Below, piece after piece: positions 1 to 8,803 of a DNA stretch of 61,097 nt (positions within the stretch are counted from its first letter, which is position 1; every line of letters starts with the position of its first letter). Both the position numbers and the translations under genes were made by a program. A model generated the notes under the pieces. The model did no database searches. It saw only the letters and a program-made list of their open reading frames with translations, and had not been told where the DNA came from. The DNA lies in assembly GCA_018883125.1 (NCBI GenBank), contig VEQR01000006.1, forward strand, positions 1 through 61,097. The letters are read 5' to 3'. This stretch comes from Candidatus Kapaibacterium sp. (GTDB lineage: Bacteria > Bacteroidota > Ignavibacteria > Kapaibacteriales > Kapaibacteriaceae).

Positions 1-613
1 GGGCGATGATGCCAATCCCAGGAGGGCACATCAGACCCTTCTGAACTCCGCAGACAACTGCATCGACGCCCCAACTATCGATGCACAACTCTTGGATCGC
101 CACCGATGTCACTCCGTCAACAAGTAGCAGCGTTTCGGGCGATAACTCCCGAAGGATCGACGATATCTGCTCGAGGTCAATCGAGACACCGGTTGACGTT
201 TCACTGTGAACGAGCCATACTGCCCGTAGTGGACCTTTCGTGAGTTCGTTCTGCAGCGTCGAGCGGAACTGTTCGGGTGCGATCGAATTGCCCCATGGCA
301 CTGCACATGAAACGACATCAGCTCCGTAAACGGCGCAGCAGTCGGCGAGTCGATCACCGAACCGACCATGACGCAACACCATAACGCGGTCACTCGGACG
401 AAGACTTGCCGCCGTGACGCTTTCGATTGCAGTCATCGCACTTCCTGATAGTAGCACGACGGTTTGCTCGGTTTGAATGATCCGACCGATGTTGGACCGA
501 GTAGTAGCAAGTACCTGATGGAACTGCTCGCTATGGTGATGAATGATCGGCTGACACGCGACGTGCATAACACGTTGCGGCACGGGCACCGGTCCTGGCG
601 TATAAAGTTTCAT
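1..613 (-). CDS. Class-V pyridoxal-phosphate aminotransferase (alanine-glyoxylate/serine-pyruvate type), C-terminus cut by window edge
   Basis: I translated this from the minus strand; it begins at ATG 613-611 and leaves the window after about 204 residues. The protein opens with MKLYTPGPVPVP and carries the family pattern: LLSGSAMTAIESV near residue 60, the RHGRFGDR segment, HSETSTGV near residue 140, VDGVTSVA with the cofactor-binding aspartate, and VQKGLMCPPG, where the Lys is the probable Schiff-base lysine. The family moves amino groups between alanine, serine or similar donors and glyoxylate or pyruvate; exact substrates cannot be told from sequence. The start codon shares one base with the stop of the upstream methyltransferase (TGATG), so the two are translationally coupled. 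The family is usually 350-390 aa, so about half is missing here. Family is confident; substrate is open. Confidence 0.85.
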   Translation of the reverse strand, partial: MKLYTPGPVPVPQRVMHVACQPIIHHHSEQFHQVLATTRSNIGRIIQTEQTVVLLSGSAMTAIESVTAASLRPSDRVMVLRHGRFGDRLADCCAVYGADVVSCAVPWGNSIAPEQFRSTLQNELTKGPLRAVWLVHSETSTGVSIDLEQISSILRELSPETLLLVDGVTSVAIQELCIDSWGVDAVVCGVQKGLMCPPGIGIIA

Positions 614-1380
614 CAACGTCCGGCTAGTTCATAGAGTAGAACCGAGGCAGCAACGGCCGCATTGAGCGATTCGGCACCTGTTCCGTGTCGAGCAATAGTG
701 GTGTGAATGCTGCATTGCTTCAACACAGAAGGTGATACACCATGCGCCTCCGAACCAATGACCAAGCACCAGCGATCAGGCAGACGTATCTCACTTGGGA
801 CGGTGCCATCAGCAGCGACTGCTGCAATAGCATGGATGTCTCTATGGGTGGCAAAGATCGACGAAAGATCGGCGCGACGAACAAAATTGATCGACGCCAA
901 AGCGCCGGCCGAGGCGCGTACGACCTTGGGGTTATAGACATCGGCACAGTCGCTTGAGGTAACAACGTCCGTGCATCCAAACCACAACGCCGATCGAATA
1001 ATGGTACCGACATTACCCGGATCTGCAACGCCATCGAGAGCAACAATGCGATTGCCAAGTTCACGCGTTGGAAGATAGGACATCACCACGACCACTCCCT
1101 GAGTGGTCTTCGTGGTCCCCATTCGCTGGAGTTCTGACGACGATGCGGCGAAACACCGAACACCGCTCTGGATTGCCATTGCAAGGCAGTCCTGTGCCTC
1201 AACAGAGGCATCATCGGCGATCACTAGAAGTTCTGGACGCAGTCCGGCCTTGATGAGATCAAAGCAGGCATGTGGGCCTTCCACCAAGAACTCTTGCCGT
1301 TGCTCACGCGCGTCGGCATGATGCAACTCGCGGATAGCATTTCGTAGTTTGGGCGACGAGCGCTCCAGCTTGTCAATCAT
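613..1380 (-). CDS. TrmH/SpoU-family RNA 2'-O-ribose methyltransferase
   Basis: A 255-aa SPOUT methyltransferase that transfers methyl from SAM to a ribose 2'-OH in rRNA or tRNA. The N-terminal 90 residues look like the SpoU substrate-binding domain (LVEGPHACFDLI). The C-terminal knot has all three SpoU motifs: motif 1 VADPGNVGTIIRSA near residue 117 with the catalytic Arg, motif 2 VIGSEAHGVS near 207, and motif 3 ESLNAAVAASVLLYE near the end. It heads an operon with the class-V aminotransferase (TGATG overlap) and diverges from deoA, with only 11 bases between the two start codons. A TAGTTTCG box lies four bases before the ATG, which suggests a leaderless mRNA. The RNA position modified cannot be predicted from these motifs. 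Confidence 0.9.
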   Translation of the reverse strand: MIDKLERSSPKLRNAIRELHHADAREQRQEFLVEGPHACFDLIKAGLRPELLVIADDASVEAQDCLAMAIQSGVRCFAASSSELQRMGTTKTTQGVVVVMSYLPTRELGNRIVALDGVADPGNVGTIIRSALWFGCTDVVTSSDCADVYNPKVVRASAGALASINFVRRADLSSIFATHRDIHAIAAVAADGTVPSEIRLPDRWCLVIGSEAHGVSPSVLKQCSIHTTIARHGTGAESLNAAVAASVLLYELAGR

Positions 1381-1384
1381 ACCG

Positions 1385-1392
1385 CGAAACTA
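1385..1392 (-). promoter_or_regulatory. Putative Bacteroidota-type -7 box (TAGTTTCG) of the SpoU methyltransferase
   Basis: On the minus strand TAGTTTCG is followed by CGGT and then the ATG at 1380. It differs from the TAnnTTTG consensus of Bacteroidota sigma factors at one base. Transcription starting 4-7 bases after the box would begin at or inside the start codon, giving a leaderless message. The box overlaps the first base of the deoA start codon. No clear -33 TTG element is visible, so this is a weak-to-moderate prediction. Confidence 0.4.
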
Positions 1393-2690
1393 TGAAGAGC
1401 ACCAAAGAACTCCTTCGGCTAAAAAGAGATGGTCATGCCTGGACGTCCACCGAGATTGAGACATTCGTCCAGAGAACCGTCAGCGGTGAGGCCACATCGG
1501 CGCAGGTTGCTGCCTTTCTCATGGCTGCATGTACGCGCGGTCTGGCGGCGTCCGAGACCGCAGCACTCACGCTGGCAATGTCCCGCTCAGGTGATATAGT
1601 GCCCACGATGACAACGTCGCGTCCTCGAATCGACAAGCATTCCACCGGAGGTGTCGGCGACAAAGTGTCGCTATTGCTCGCCCCCTTAGCTGTTGCTTGC
1701 GGACTGGATGTTCCGATGATCAGCGGAAGGGGGCTTGGACATACCGGTGGAACGCTCGATAAGCTGGAGAGCGTCAAGGGGGTGCGAACAGATCTTTCGC
1801 TTCGGACCATGCAGTCACTGTTGAGTGACCATCACTTGTTCATGGCCGGACAAACGCCAACCCTTGTGCCGGCGGACAGGATTATGTACGCGCTACGGGA
1901 CGTAACGGGGACGGTGGAGAATGTTGGCCTGATCACGGCCTCGATCCTGAGCAAGAAGATCGCCGAGGGGCTTGATGGGCTGGTCATGGACATGAAGGTC
2001 GGCTCGGCGGCATTCCTGCCAGACCTTGCCTCTGCTGAGGAGCTTGCAACATCGATGAAGTCCGTCTGCGAGCAGATCGGTCTCCCGGTAACATTCGTCT
2101 TTACCCGTATGAACCGTCCGCTTGGTAAGGCCGTCGGCAACTGGGTCGAAGTGGTAGAGGCTGATGCAGCACTTGCCGGCATGGTACAAAGGGATCTTGC
2201 CGAGGTGACCACCGAGCTGGTTGCACGAATGATCATGCTGTCAGACGCGAACATTGCCTACGATGAAGCCCGCCGGAGAGTTATCGACGTGTGGCGCAGC
2301 GGCACTGCGCATGTGATTTTCCACGAAATGCTCCGTCGACAAGGGGGCGATTGGGCAGCCAGCATACGTCATTACTCCAGCCTTCCTTCACGACAGATCA
2401 TAGCCGAAACCCACGGATTTGTCGACGAGATCGACGCCCGCGCTTTGGCAGATGTTCTCGGCAGAGCGGGTGCCGGGCGCACCCGCGAGGATGACCAGAT
2501 CGACCCGGCCGTAGGGGTGGTCATTCACGAACCGCCCGGTCAGACAGTGGAATCCGGACAGCCCCTTGCCAGTGTCCATGCATCAACTGACGAAGCATGC
2601 GCGGCCCTTGCAGCGGAGATATCTACGTTTATCAAAACGACAACGGCCCCCGTGTCTCGGGAGCCGTCGATGGTCATTCAAGTGTGGTAG
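1392..2690 (+). CDS. deoA: Pyrimidine-nucleoside / thymidine phosphorylase
   Basis: A 432-aa enzyme that phosphorolyses thymidine or uridine to base plus (deoxy)ribose-1-phosphate in nucleoside salvage. The N-terminal alpha domain begins ELLRLKRDGHAWT. KHSTGGVGDKVS near residue 80 is the phosphate-binding loop, and SGRGLGHTGGTLDKLES near residue 110 is the family signature. MDMKVGSAAFLP and a C-terminal lipoyl-like domain (VGVVIHEPPGQTVESGQPLA) complete the fold. Length matches the family (430-440 aa). ATG 1392 is chosen because the protein then starts exactly at the conserved N-terminus. It is a single-gene unit, divergent from the SpoU gene and convergent with the tlpA-like gene, whose terminator appears to lie inside the deoA 3' end. 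Thymidine versus uridine preference cannot be read from sequence. Confidence 0.93.
   Translation: MKSTKELLRLKRDGHAWTSTEIETFVQRTVSGEATSAQVAAFLMAACTRGLAASETAALTLAMSRSGDIVPTMTTSRPRIDKHSTGGVGDKVSLLLAPLAVACGLDVPMISGRGLGHTGGTLDKLESVKGVRTDLSLRTMQSLLSDHHLFMAGQTPTLVPADRIMYALRDVTGTVENVGLITASILSKKIAEGLDGLVMDMKVGSAAFLPDLASAEELATSMKSVCEQIGLPVTFVFTRMNRPLGKAVGNWVEVVEADAALAGMVQRDLAEVTTELVARMIMLSDANIAYDEARRRVIDVWRSGTAHVIFHEMLRRQGGDWAASIRHYSSLPSRQIIAETHGFVDEIDARALADVLGRAGAGRTREDDQIDPAVGVVIHEPPGQTVESGQPLASVHASTDEACAALAAEISTFIKTTTAPVSREPSMVIQVW
2643..2667 (-). terminator. Probable intrinsic terminator of the sigma/anti-sigma/TlpA operon, inside the deoA 3' end
   Basis: Read on the minus strand, a 10-bp stem (ACGGCTCCCG / CGGGGGCCGT, one T-G wobble) closes a 5-base loop and is followed by TGTCGTTTTG, a weak T tract. 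It lies 42 bases past the stop of the minus-strand TlpA-like gene, but within the last codons of the convergent deoA. No T tract follows on the plus strand, so it should serve minus-strand transcripts. Confidence 0.5.
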
Positions 2691-2708
2691 TTGGGAGGTA
2701 CGGGGGCG

Positions 2709-3281
2709 TTATAGCGCCTTTTGAAGCGATGCCACAAACGCCTCTTTGGATTGCGAGCCGACGATCTTTTGCACTACGTTGCCCTGGCGGTCAATAATGA
2801 ATGTGGTCGGAATGGCCTGAATACCACCATAAGCGGAGGCGATCTTCTTGGCGGCGTCAACAACATTCATGTACTTGACACCATTCTTCTCGCTGAACGT
2901 GCGAACGTTGGCAACGGCATCGCCCTTATCATCGAGGGAAACCCCAATCACAACAACCCCTTTGGCCGCCATTTCATCCGAGATCTGAACAATGTCCGGA
3001 ATCTCTCGGCGACAGGGTGGACACCATGTGGCCCAGACGTTCAAGAGAACGACCTTGCCTGCTGTCATGGAGCTGAAGCTTACATCCTTTCCACTCGCAT
3101 CAAGCCACGTGAACTCCACAGCCTTTGATCCTCCCTTTGCCGTCACCGAGTTCACGGCGTAGACGGGACCGGCTTGCACTGTAGATGCAGGCTTGGAGAC
3201 AGATGCGTCGGCCGTGCTAACGAGGTAAAGAGAATACCCCAGCACAGACACTAGGGCAAGGGTGAGGGGCAAGCGTTTCAT
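2709..3281 (-). CDS. TlpA-like membrane-anchored or exported thioredoxin
   Basis: A 190-aa TlpA/ResA-type redox protein acting outside the cytoplasmic membrane. Residues 1-26 form a signal anchor or signal peptide ending near ADAS. The thioredoxin fold follows from about residue 55, with active site WCPPC at 86-90 and the cis-proline loop QAIPTTFI near 157. The family reduces disulfides in apocytochromes or other envelope proteins. It is the last gene of the sigma/anti-sigma operon, three bases after the anti-sigma-like gene, which suggests (inference) that the ECF regulon includes envelope thiol chemistry. A peroxiredoxin is less likely because the motif is WCPPC. Confidence 0.9.
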   Translation of the reverse strand: MKRLPLTLALVSVLGYSLYLVSTADASVSKPASTVQAGPVYAVNSVTAKGGSKAVEFTWLDASGKDVSFSSMTAGKVVLLNVWATWCPPCRREIPDIVQISDEMAAKGVVVIGVSLDDKGDAVANVRTFSEKNGVKYMNVVDAAKKIASAYGGIQAIPTTFIIDRQGNVVQKIVGSQSKEAFVASLQKAL

Positions 3282-3284
3282 AGT

Positions 3285-4106
3285 TTACAAAGCCTCAAGT
3301 CTGAACAAAGCGGACACTTCATCAACGGCCAGGTCAGAGACGACCGAGCACATGATACTATTGCTTTTCCAGACAAACAACGTTTTGTCTTCGGCCGACG
3401 CCCAATGCCACTTGCTCTCGGCCACGTCGTCGGCCGCTACACGATCCATTTGCACCGACTTGGAGTCGATCGATTTTTGATCGACCTCAAGAAGGGAGAT
3501 CGTATGGGACTGCGAGGCGTATACCAGCACAGGGTAGGGGTGACCGTTGATCGTACGAACGCTGCCGCCGATAAGTTTCGCAGCAACTGTAGGGAAAAAC
3601 ACATCGAAATCGACACCGTGATCGGAGAAAAACGACCGAAGATCGTTTCGATCAGATGAACGATGTTCCACAGCATCAGAGCCGCTTGTTGCCTGTGCAT
3701 GGACAGCCAGCGCGGCTTCCGTAAGGTTCGATGGCAGGGCTGACGAGCGGTCAAAAAGCACCAAAGCCACCATCACAATGGCCATCGCCGCCACCATGGC
3801 TCCGGCAAGGGCAGGGCGTGAGAAAGTGTTCCGCACTGCACCAAGGACCCTAACTGCCAACGACGGGGCGGTGCTCCTTTGCGCCTCAGCTGCTATCGCC
3901 ATGCGAATTGAACGCTCCACGGTTACCGGAACCGTGCCTCGAAGCACATCGCTGCGCTTCCGCAGTGTACTGCGAATGCCCGCAATCATGGCCGCCTCGC
4001 GTTGAGAACGACGATCGTTGTGAAGGTTATGGGAAGCAACGTCTGCATCGCTTCTACCGTCAAGAACGCCTGAGATCCAATCGAGTGATTGCGTCTCGTT
4101 ATTCAT
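3285..4106 (-). CDS. Single-pass membrane protein, probable anti-sigma factor
   Basis: A 273-aa protein with a roughly 98-residue cytoplasmic N-terminal part, one membrane helix at about residues 99-118 (AGAMVAAMAIVMVALVLF), and an extracytoplasmic domain of about 150 residues rich in beta-strand pattern. Topology and position directly after the ECF sigma gene (39 bases between them) are those of an anti-sigma factor. The HxxxCxxC zinc motif of ZAS-type anti-sigma factors is absent, and there are no cysteines in the N-terminal part, so if it is an anti-sigma it is a non-zinc type. The ligand or stress sensed by the outer domain is unknown. The functional call rests mainly on context. Confidence 0.65.
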   Translation of the reverse strand: MNNETQSLDWISGVLDGRSDADVASHNLHNDRRSQREAAMIAGIRSTLRKRSDVLRGTVPVTVERSIRMAIAAEAQRSTAPSLAVRVLGAVRNTFSRPALAGAMVAAMAIVMVALVLFDRSSALPSNLTEAALAVHAQATSGSDAVEHRSSDRNDLRSFFSDHGVDFDVFFPTVAAKLIGGSVRTINGHPYPVLVYASQSHTISLLEVDQKSIDSKSVQMDRVAADDVAESKWHWASAEDKTLFVWKSNSIMCSVVSDLAVDEVSALFRLEAL

Positions 4107-4145
4107 ACTACCGACCCCAAAAAAACGGATTGCGCTTCGTCTGCA

Positions 4146-4724
4146 TCATTGTGGAGCATCAACAGTGAAGCCTCGATCTTTCGCATACGAGGCAAGCTGT
4201 GCGGCCAACAATTTGCGTGCACGGTGCAGACGTGAACGGACCGTCCCAATAGGACAATCAATGAACTCGGCGATTTCCTCGTAAGTGAAACCTTCAATGT
4301 CGCAAAGAATCACAACAGTGCGAAACTCCTCCGGGAGAGACGCCACAGCCTGTGCAACCTCATCGTCGAGCGCATTATGAAAGACCTGCTCCTCAACAAC
4401 CGACGTCTCGACGGAACTGTCTCGGATGGTCTCATAAAAGTCTTCAATGACGTCGTACTCAACAGTATCTGGAGCCTTGGAGGACTTTCGGAACGTGTTG
4501 ATGTACGAATTCTTCAAAATTCGGAACAACCATGCCTTGCAGTTAGTTCCACGCTCAAACTTGTCGAAGAATCGAAATGCCTTGAGATAGGTATCCTGCA
4601 CAAGATCTGCAGCGTCATCGGCGTCACGGGTTAACCGTAAGGCAAAGGAATACAGTGCCGACATATGCGGCATTGCCTCGGCCTCGAACTCTCGGCGCAG
4701 ATCTGGCGAATCAGGTCCTGACAA
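4146..4724 (-). CDS. ECF-family RNA polymerase sigma factor
   Basis: A 192-aa sigma factor with only regions 2 and 4. Region 2 spans about residues 19-80 and includes RDADDAADLVQDTYLKAF and a Trp-containing GTNCKAWLFRILKN segment. Region 4 spans about 129-173, with LPEEFRTVVILCDIEG and the helix-turn-helix YEEIAEFIDCPIGTVRSRLHR. It directs polymerase to an alternative promoter set, normally held inactive by a membrane anti-sigma, here the probable product of the next gene. It follows the aminopeptidase gene with an 11-base gap, so it may be co-transcribed with it. The regulon is unknown. Confidence 0.93.
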   Translation of the reverse strand: MSGPDSPDLRREFEAEAMPHMSALYSFALRLTRDADDAADLVQDTYLKAFRFFDKFERGTNCKAWLFRILKNSYINTFRKSSKAPDTVEYDVIEDFYETIRDSSVETSVVEEQVFHNALDDEVAQAVASLPEEFRTVVILCDIEGFTYEEIAEFIDCPIGTVRSRLHRARKLLAAQLASYAKDRGFTVDAPQ

Positions 4725-4735
4725 ACAAACGTCCG

Positions 4736-6217
4736 TTAGGAATGGCGAAGCATTTCTGTGAGTAGACGCACTCCAACCCCTGAACCACCCTTACATGTGT
4801 AGTGCGATGCTTTCGGCTGGATGGCCGTGCCGGCGATGTCCAGGTGTACCCATGGATAACTGACGAAGTGCTTGAGGAACAGCGCTGCGGTTATTGATCC
4901 CGCACTGCGTCCACCGGAATTCTTGATGTCAGCGTAGTCGCTGGAGATCAGTTCCTCGTATTCCTCGTGAAGAGGGAGTTCACCAACATATTCGTTTGTT
5001 TTTGCGGCTGCTTCACGCAGCTTGTTCATCATCGTGCCGTCCGTCCCCATCATTCCGGTGGTAACATTACCAAGTGCGATCACGATGGCACCGGTGAGGG
5101 TGGCGAGATCGATCACCGAGCTCGGCTTGTAGCGATCTGCATAGCAAAGAGCATCAGCAAGAATGAGGCGTCCTTCAGCGTCCGTATTGTCGATCTCGGC
5201 AGTCTTGCCGTTCATGAAGGTGATGATATCGCCCGGTACCAGTGCGGTTCCGCTCGGCATATTCTCCGTAGCCGGCACAATACCAACCACATTGCGTTTG
5301 ATACCAAGACGGGCGATCGTCTGCATTGTACCAATGACGGTTGCAGCCCCGTGCATGTCACTTTTCATATCGCTCATGCCTGGGGCTGGCTTGATCGATA
5401 TGCCTCCTGTATCGAACGTGACGCCCTTACCGACGAGCACAAGGGGCTTTTCGGTCTTTGCACCCTTCATGTATTCCATCACAATAAAGACCGGCGGGCG
5501 CACACTGCCCTGATTGACGCCAAGCAGACCGCCCATCTTTAGTGTTTCGATCTTCTTTTTGTCCAGGACAGTAGTCTTAAAGCCAGCCTTGCGACCGACT
5601 TCCTGCGCCTTCTTTGCAAGCGTTTCGGGATAGATCTCGCAGTTTGGTGCGTTGGCCAGATCGCGTGCGAGGGTAACGCCATCGACGATGATCATACCCG
5701 CATCAGCGCCCTTTGCAACGGCCTTCTGGTGCTCTTTGTCGGTGATAAGCGTCAGCTTCTTGACCCTTTTAGCACTGTTTGGAGAGATTGTCTTGTACTT
5801 GTCAAATGCATACTGACTAAGCAGAACCCCCTCCACAACAGCCTGAGCCATCGATTCCGCATCAATATCGTTTACAGTCTGGAGGTCCACAGCAATGTGC
5901 TGACAACCTGCAGCGGCAGCGCGCTTTGCAGCCGCGGCAGCGGCTCGACGGATCGTCTCAATCGTAATGGCACCAGTTTCACCGAGACCAGCAAGGATGA
6001 TCCGCGGACTAGCCGCTGCTGAACCGCAATAGGCAAGAGCGGTCTGCAGACTCTTACCAGTGAAGTCCTTTGAATCAAAGAGTGGAGTCAGATGGGGAAT
6101 CGCACTGACAAGCGCTTTCTCGGCTTGATTGAATTGGCGACCTGACTGCGGAACAAACACGATCAGGGCATCAGATTTGACACTTTGCCGTGCGGCGACT
6201 GAGCAGGAAACAGACAT
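4736..6217 (-). CDS. pepA: Leucyl aminopeptidase (M17)
   Basis: A 493-aa cytosolic dizinc aminopeptidase that removes N-terminal residues from peptides. The C-terminal catalytic half shows VGKGVTFDTGGISIKP (metal-binding Lys and Asp), SDMKSDMHGAA, and the M17 signature NTDAEGRLILADAL near residue 350. Length is typical (480-500 aa). It follows the penicillin-acylase-like gene by 57 bases. With the M24 and M3 peptidases elsewhere in the window it fits a peptide-using metabolism. Some M17 proteins also bind DNA as recombination co-factors; nothing here tests that. Confidence 0.95.
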   Translation of the reverse strand: MSVSCSVAARQSVKSDALIVFVPQSGRQFNQAEKALVSAIPHLTPLFDSKDFTGKSLQTALAYCGSAAASPRIILAGLGETGAITIETIRRAAAAAAKRAAAAGCQHIAVDLQTVNDIDAESMAQAVVEGVLLSQYAFDKYKTISPNSAKRVKKLTLITDKEHQKAVAKGADAGMIIVDGVTLARDLANAPNCEIYPETLAKKAQEVGRKAGFKTTVLDKKKIETLKMGGLLGVNQGSVRPPVFIVMEYMKGAKTEKPLVLVGKGVTFDTGGISIKPAPGMSDMKSDMHGAATVIGTMQTIARLGIKRNVVGIVPATENMPSGTALVPGDIITFMNGKTAEIDNTDAEGRLILADALCYADRYKPSSVIDLATLTGAIVIALGNVTTGMMGTDGTMMNKLREAAAKTNEYVGELPLHEEYEELISSDYADIKNSGGRSAGSITAALFLKHFVSYPWVHLDIAGTAIQPKASHYTCKGGSGVGVRLLTEMLRHS

Positions 6218-6274
6218 GGTGATCTTTACAACACATGTGGATGAAAGTTGGGTAAAATACGCAACCCGCGGGCT

Positions 6275-8803
6275 CTAATGCGGGGAAAAGATGTGATAGA
6301 GTCGGAAGGTGACGTCCGGATGTGAACTCACCGGAACCTTGACGTACCCTCCCTTAAGCCAGAGCTGCATCTGATCGGAGTAATGGGCCTCAAGGGGCTG
6401 ACCCGATGCCCCTCCTGGAAGAACCGTGTACTGAACCGAATCACTCATGTTCGAGATAACTCGCATACTGGCCACCACAGTTGTAGGCAGCATTACACTG
6501 TGCTGATCCAAGGTGCTGAATTTCCACTGCGTGTTGTTGACTGTGGTCTGGCTTCCGCCGATATCAAAGGGTCCGAGGTTCATCGTTGGACGCATGAGGT
6601 CATTTCGTCCAAAGACGTGGGGAAATGTTACCGTATGGATCTTCCCGTAATCCCACGTTGCCTGTGGATCAGAGGAGAAGTGCATTCTGAGATCCTGAAC
6701 TGCGGTGTGGAAGGCCCGCAGAACGATCCACGACATGGACTCCAAGTGCGTTGTGGTCCGCACATCATCCCATAGTCGATGGTCGGGCTCGTCGAGAAGC
6801 TCATAGATTCGACGCAAGGGAATGTTGGGAACCAGCGTCCAATCGAAGTAGAGTTGCTGACCTAGTTCATCTTCAAACGTGGCCCAGACAAGCCGATCAA
6901 GGAAGATCGAAAAGACCGAGGCCGCATTATCAAGTGGTGTGTGACCGGCGTCCCATCCCTGAAGCATCGAGAGCGCCTTTCGTTCCTCGGTCGAAAATCT
7001 CTTCGTGCTCCTAGCAAGTATCGGCAGCACTCGGTCAAGAACTCTCTTGGCATACGGCGAGACAACATCCTGCTGCATCATCTGCACGTCCCGCACGGTT
7101 GGCTTTCGATACAGTCGCAGAAGCTCATTAATGCGCTCTATGCGCGAAGATGGCTCAAACAGCGAACCAACATACTGAGGAGAGGGCGAGAGTCTGTTGT
7201 TTGCTGTGGCCAGCCATCCCCGAACGGGATTGACAACACGGCCTAGCGTCGTCAGACTTGTAACTCCCAACCAATCAGCCCCCTGCTGCCATGATGCAAT
7301 GGGGAGGCGGGGATTGGCAGTACCGCGTACGGGCAGACTGCCAGCAACGATCGTGGCCATGGATCCACCTGCACTGCCTATGGTAAAACTCAGTGCTGGC
7401 GATCCCCACGTCTCCAAAGCACGTAGCACCTGATCAACGGTCCTCGACGTATTGATCCGATACATCGCGGTGATCTCATCGCTCGGGTAGGTGGCAGACC
7501 AGCGAAATGTCAGGCAGATGGGATCCTTCGTAATTCTTTCGGGAAACATGTACGACGTCGATGCTACCCTTGGAAAGTCAAAAATCACCGTCGGATTTCT
7601 CATCAGATGGTGATCCGAGATTACTCGCGAGGTCTTGGTTGCACGGATGCTGATGATGGTATCCGGTGCACCAGCAACGTGAATCGTATCGGCAACAAAC
7701 GTAAACTTGGTCTTTCGTCCAGAAGCATCCAGATAGTAGTTCTCGGGGTTAGAGGAATCACACCGTTCGACAACGTAATCGACATCATCGATCATGGCGT
7801 TGGTAAAGCCCCATGCCACCAGATCATTGCGCCCGGAAAGTACAAGGGGCATACCGGGAATGCTTAGTCCGACGACGTTGAGATTGGGTGCCGACAGGTG
7901 AATCTGATACCACTTGGCCGGTGCAGAGGCGCTAAGGTGGGGATCGTTCGCTACAATGGTTCCCCCTTGGGCATTCTTCATCACCCAGCAGTTACTTCCA
8001 AAGCCCGCCCCACGAAGTCCAAGTCGCTCGCGGAAGTGAAGAATGTTGTCGCGGATGGTGCGGATACTGCCCAAGTCTGGTGTGGACGAGGACGCTGCTG
8101 AGGATTCTTGGGGTGTTGCTCGTGACGGGGAATCAATGGTATCGAGTACAAACGGACCACGTTGATCTCTCGGTACATAATCTTCGATGAACGTCGCTCC
8201 ACGCTGATGCTGGATTTGGGCATAGGTGATGTCGCTCCAGAAACCGAGGCTAAGCTCAAAGGCCATAGCGCGCCCGACAACGAGACAATCCTCCGGAGTC
8301 CACGGTTGCGGCTTATACCCTAGAGCATCGAACTCAAACGGAAGGTCGTTGCGGTTTTCTTCAATGTAGGCGTTAACCCCATCGCAGTAGGCCTCGAGCA
8401 GCTGCTTGGCTGTCTTACTCAGTAGACGCTGATGCTGGCGGGCGATTCCAGCTATGTTGATAGTTCGCATGAATGCATCGAACTGCACCCCTTCACTACC
8501 AAAGATCTCCGCCGTGCGCCCTGTAGCCGAACGTCGCCAGAAGTCCATTTGCCAGAGCCGATCCTGTGCATGAGTGTACCCCTGGGCGAACACGACATCG
8601 CGAACAGAACGACCAACGATGTGAGGTATGCCGAAAGAGTTGCGATACACACGAACGCTGTCTCGAACGCGTGCTTTCGTCTCGCGATATGGCGATGGAT
8701 GACTCCTCGTTGCCAACATGATGGCAAAGGCTATGACGCCAATCGAGATAACCACAATCGTCACCAAGGTGGCGGTGATCTTAACCAGCAACCGACGGAT
8801 CAT
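6275..8803 (-). CDS. Penicillin acylase-family Ntn hydrolase
   Basis: An 842-aa precursor with an N-terminal membrane or signal segment (residues 8-31), an A-chain region containing SFGIPHI and YTHAQDRLWQMDFWRR, and a self-cleavage site at Gly269-Ser270 in GFGSNCWV. Ser270 would become the catalytic N-terminal nucleophile of the beta chain. NDPHL at 286-290 and the later VNNTQWKFS segment are also family-typical. Members hydrolyse amide bonds of penicillins, N-acyl-homoserine lactones or N-acyl amino acids; the natural substrate cannot be chosen from sequence. The start overlaps the epimerase stop by ATGA, so the two are translationally coupled. Probably acts in the periplasm. Confidence 0.88.
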   Translation of the reverse strand: MIRRLLVKITATLVTIVVISIGVIAFAIMLATRSHPSPYRETKARVRDSVRVYRNSFGIPHIVGRSVRDVVFAQGYTHAQDRLWQMDFWRRSATGRTAEIFGSEGVQFDAFMRTINIAGIARQHQRLLSKTAKQLLEAYCDGVNAYIEENRNDLPFEFDALGYKPQPWTPEDCLVVGRAMAFELSLGFWSDITYAQIQHQRGATFIEDYVPRDQRGPFVLDTIDSPSRATPQESSAASSSTPDLGSIRTIRDNILHFRERLGLRGAGFGSNCWVMKNAQGGTIVANDPHLSASAPAKWYQIHLSAPNLNVVGLSIPGMPLVLSGRNDLVAWGFTNAMIDDVDYVVERCDSSNPENYYLDASGRKTKFTFVADTIHVAGAPDTIISIRATKTSRVISDHHLMRNPTVIFDFPRVASTSYMFPERITKDPICLTFRWSATYPSDEITAMYRINTSRTVDQVLRALETWGSPALSFTIGSAGGSMATIVAGSLPVRGTANPRLPIASWQQGADWLGVTSLTTLGRVVNPVRGWLATANNRLSPSPQYVGSLFEPSSRIERINELLRLYRKPTVRDVQMMQQDVVSPYAKRVLDRVLPILARSTKRFSTEERKALSMLQGWDAGHTPLDNAASVFSIFLDRLVWATFEDELGQQLYFDWTLVPNIPLRRIYELLDEPDHRLWDDVRTTTHLESMSWIVLRAFHTAVQDLRMHFSSDPQATWDYGKIHTVTFPHVFGRNDLMRPTMNLGPFDIGGSQTTVNNTQWKFSTLDQHSVMLPTTVVASMRVISNMSDSVQYTVLPGGASGQPLEAHYSDQMQLWLKGGYVKVPVSSHPDVTFRLYHIFSPH

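Noticed and set aside
109..393. A 94-codon minus-strand open frame
   Set aside because: It is a shadow of the class-V aminotransferase, which reads well in another minus-strand frame through this stretch.
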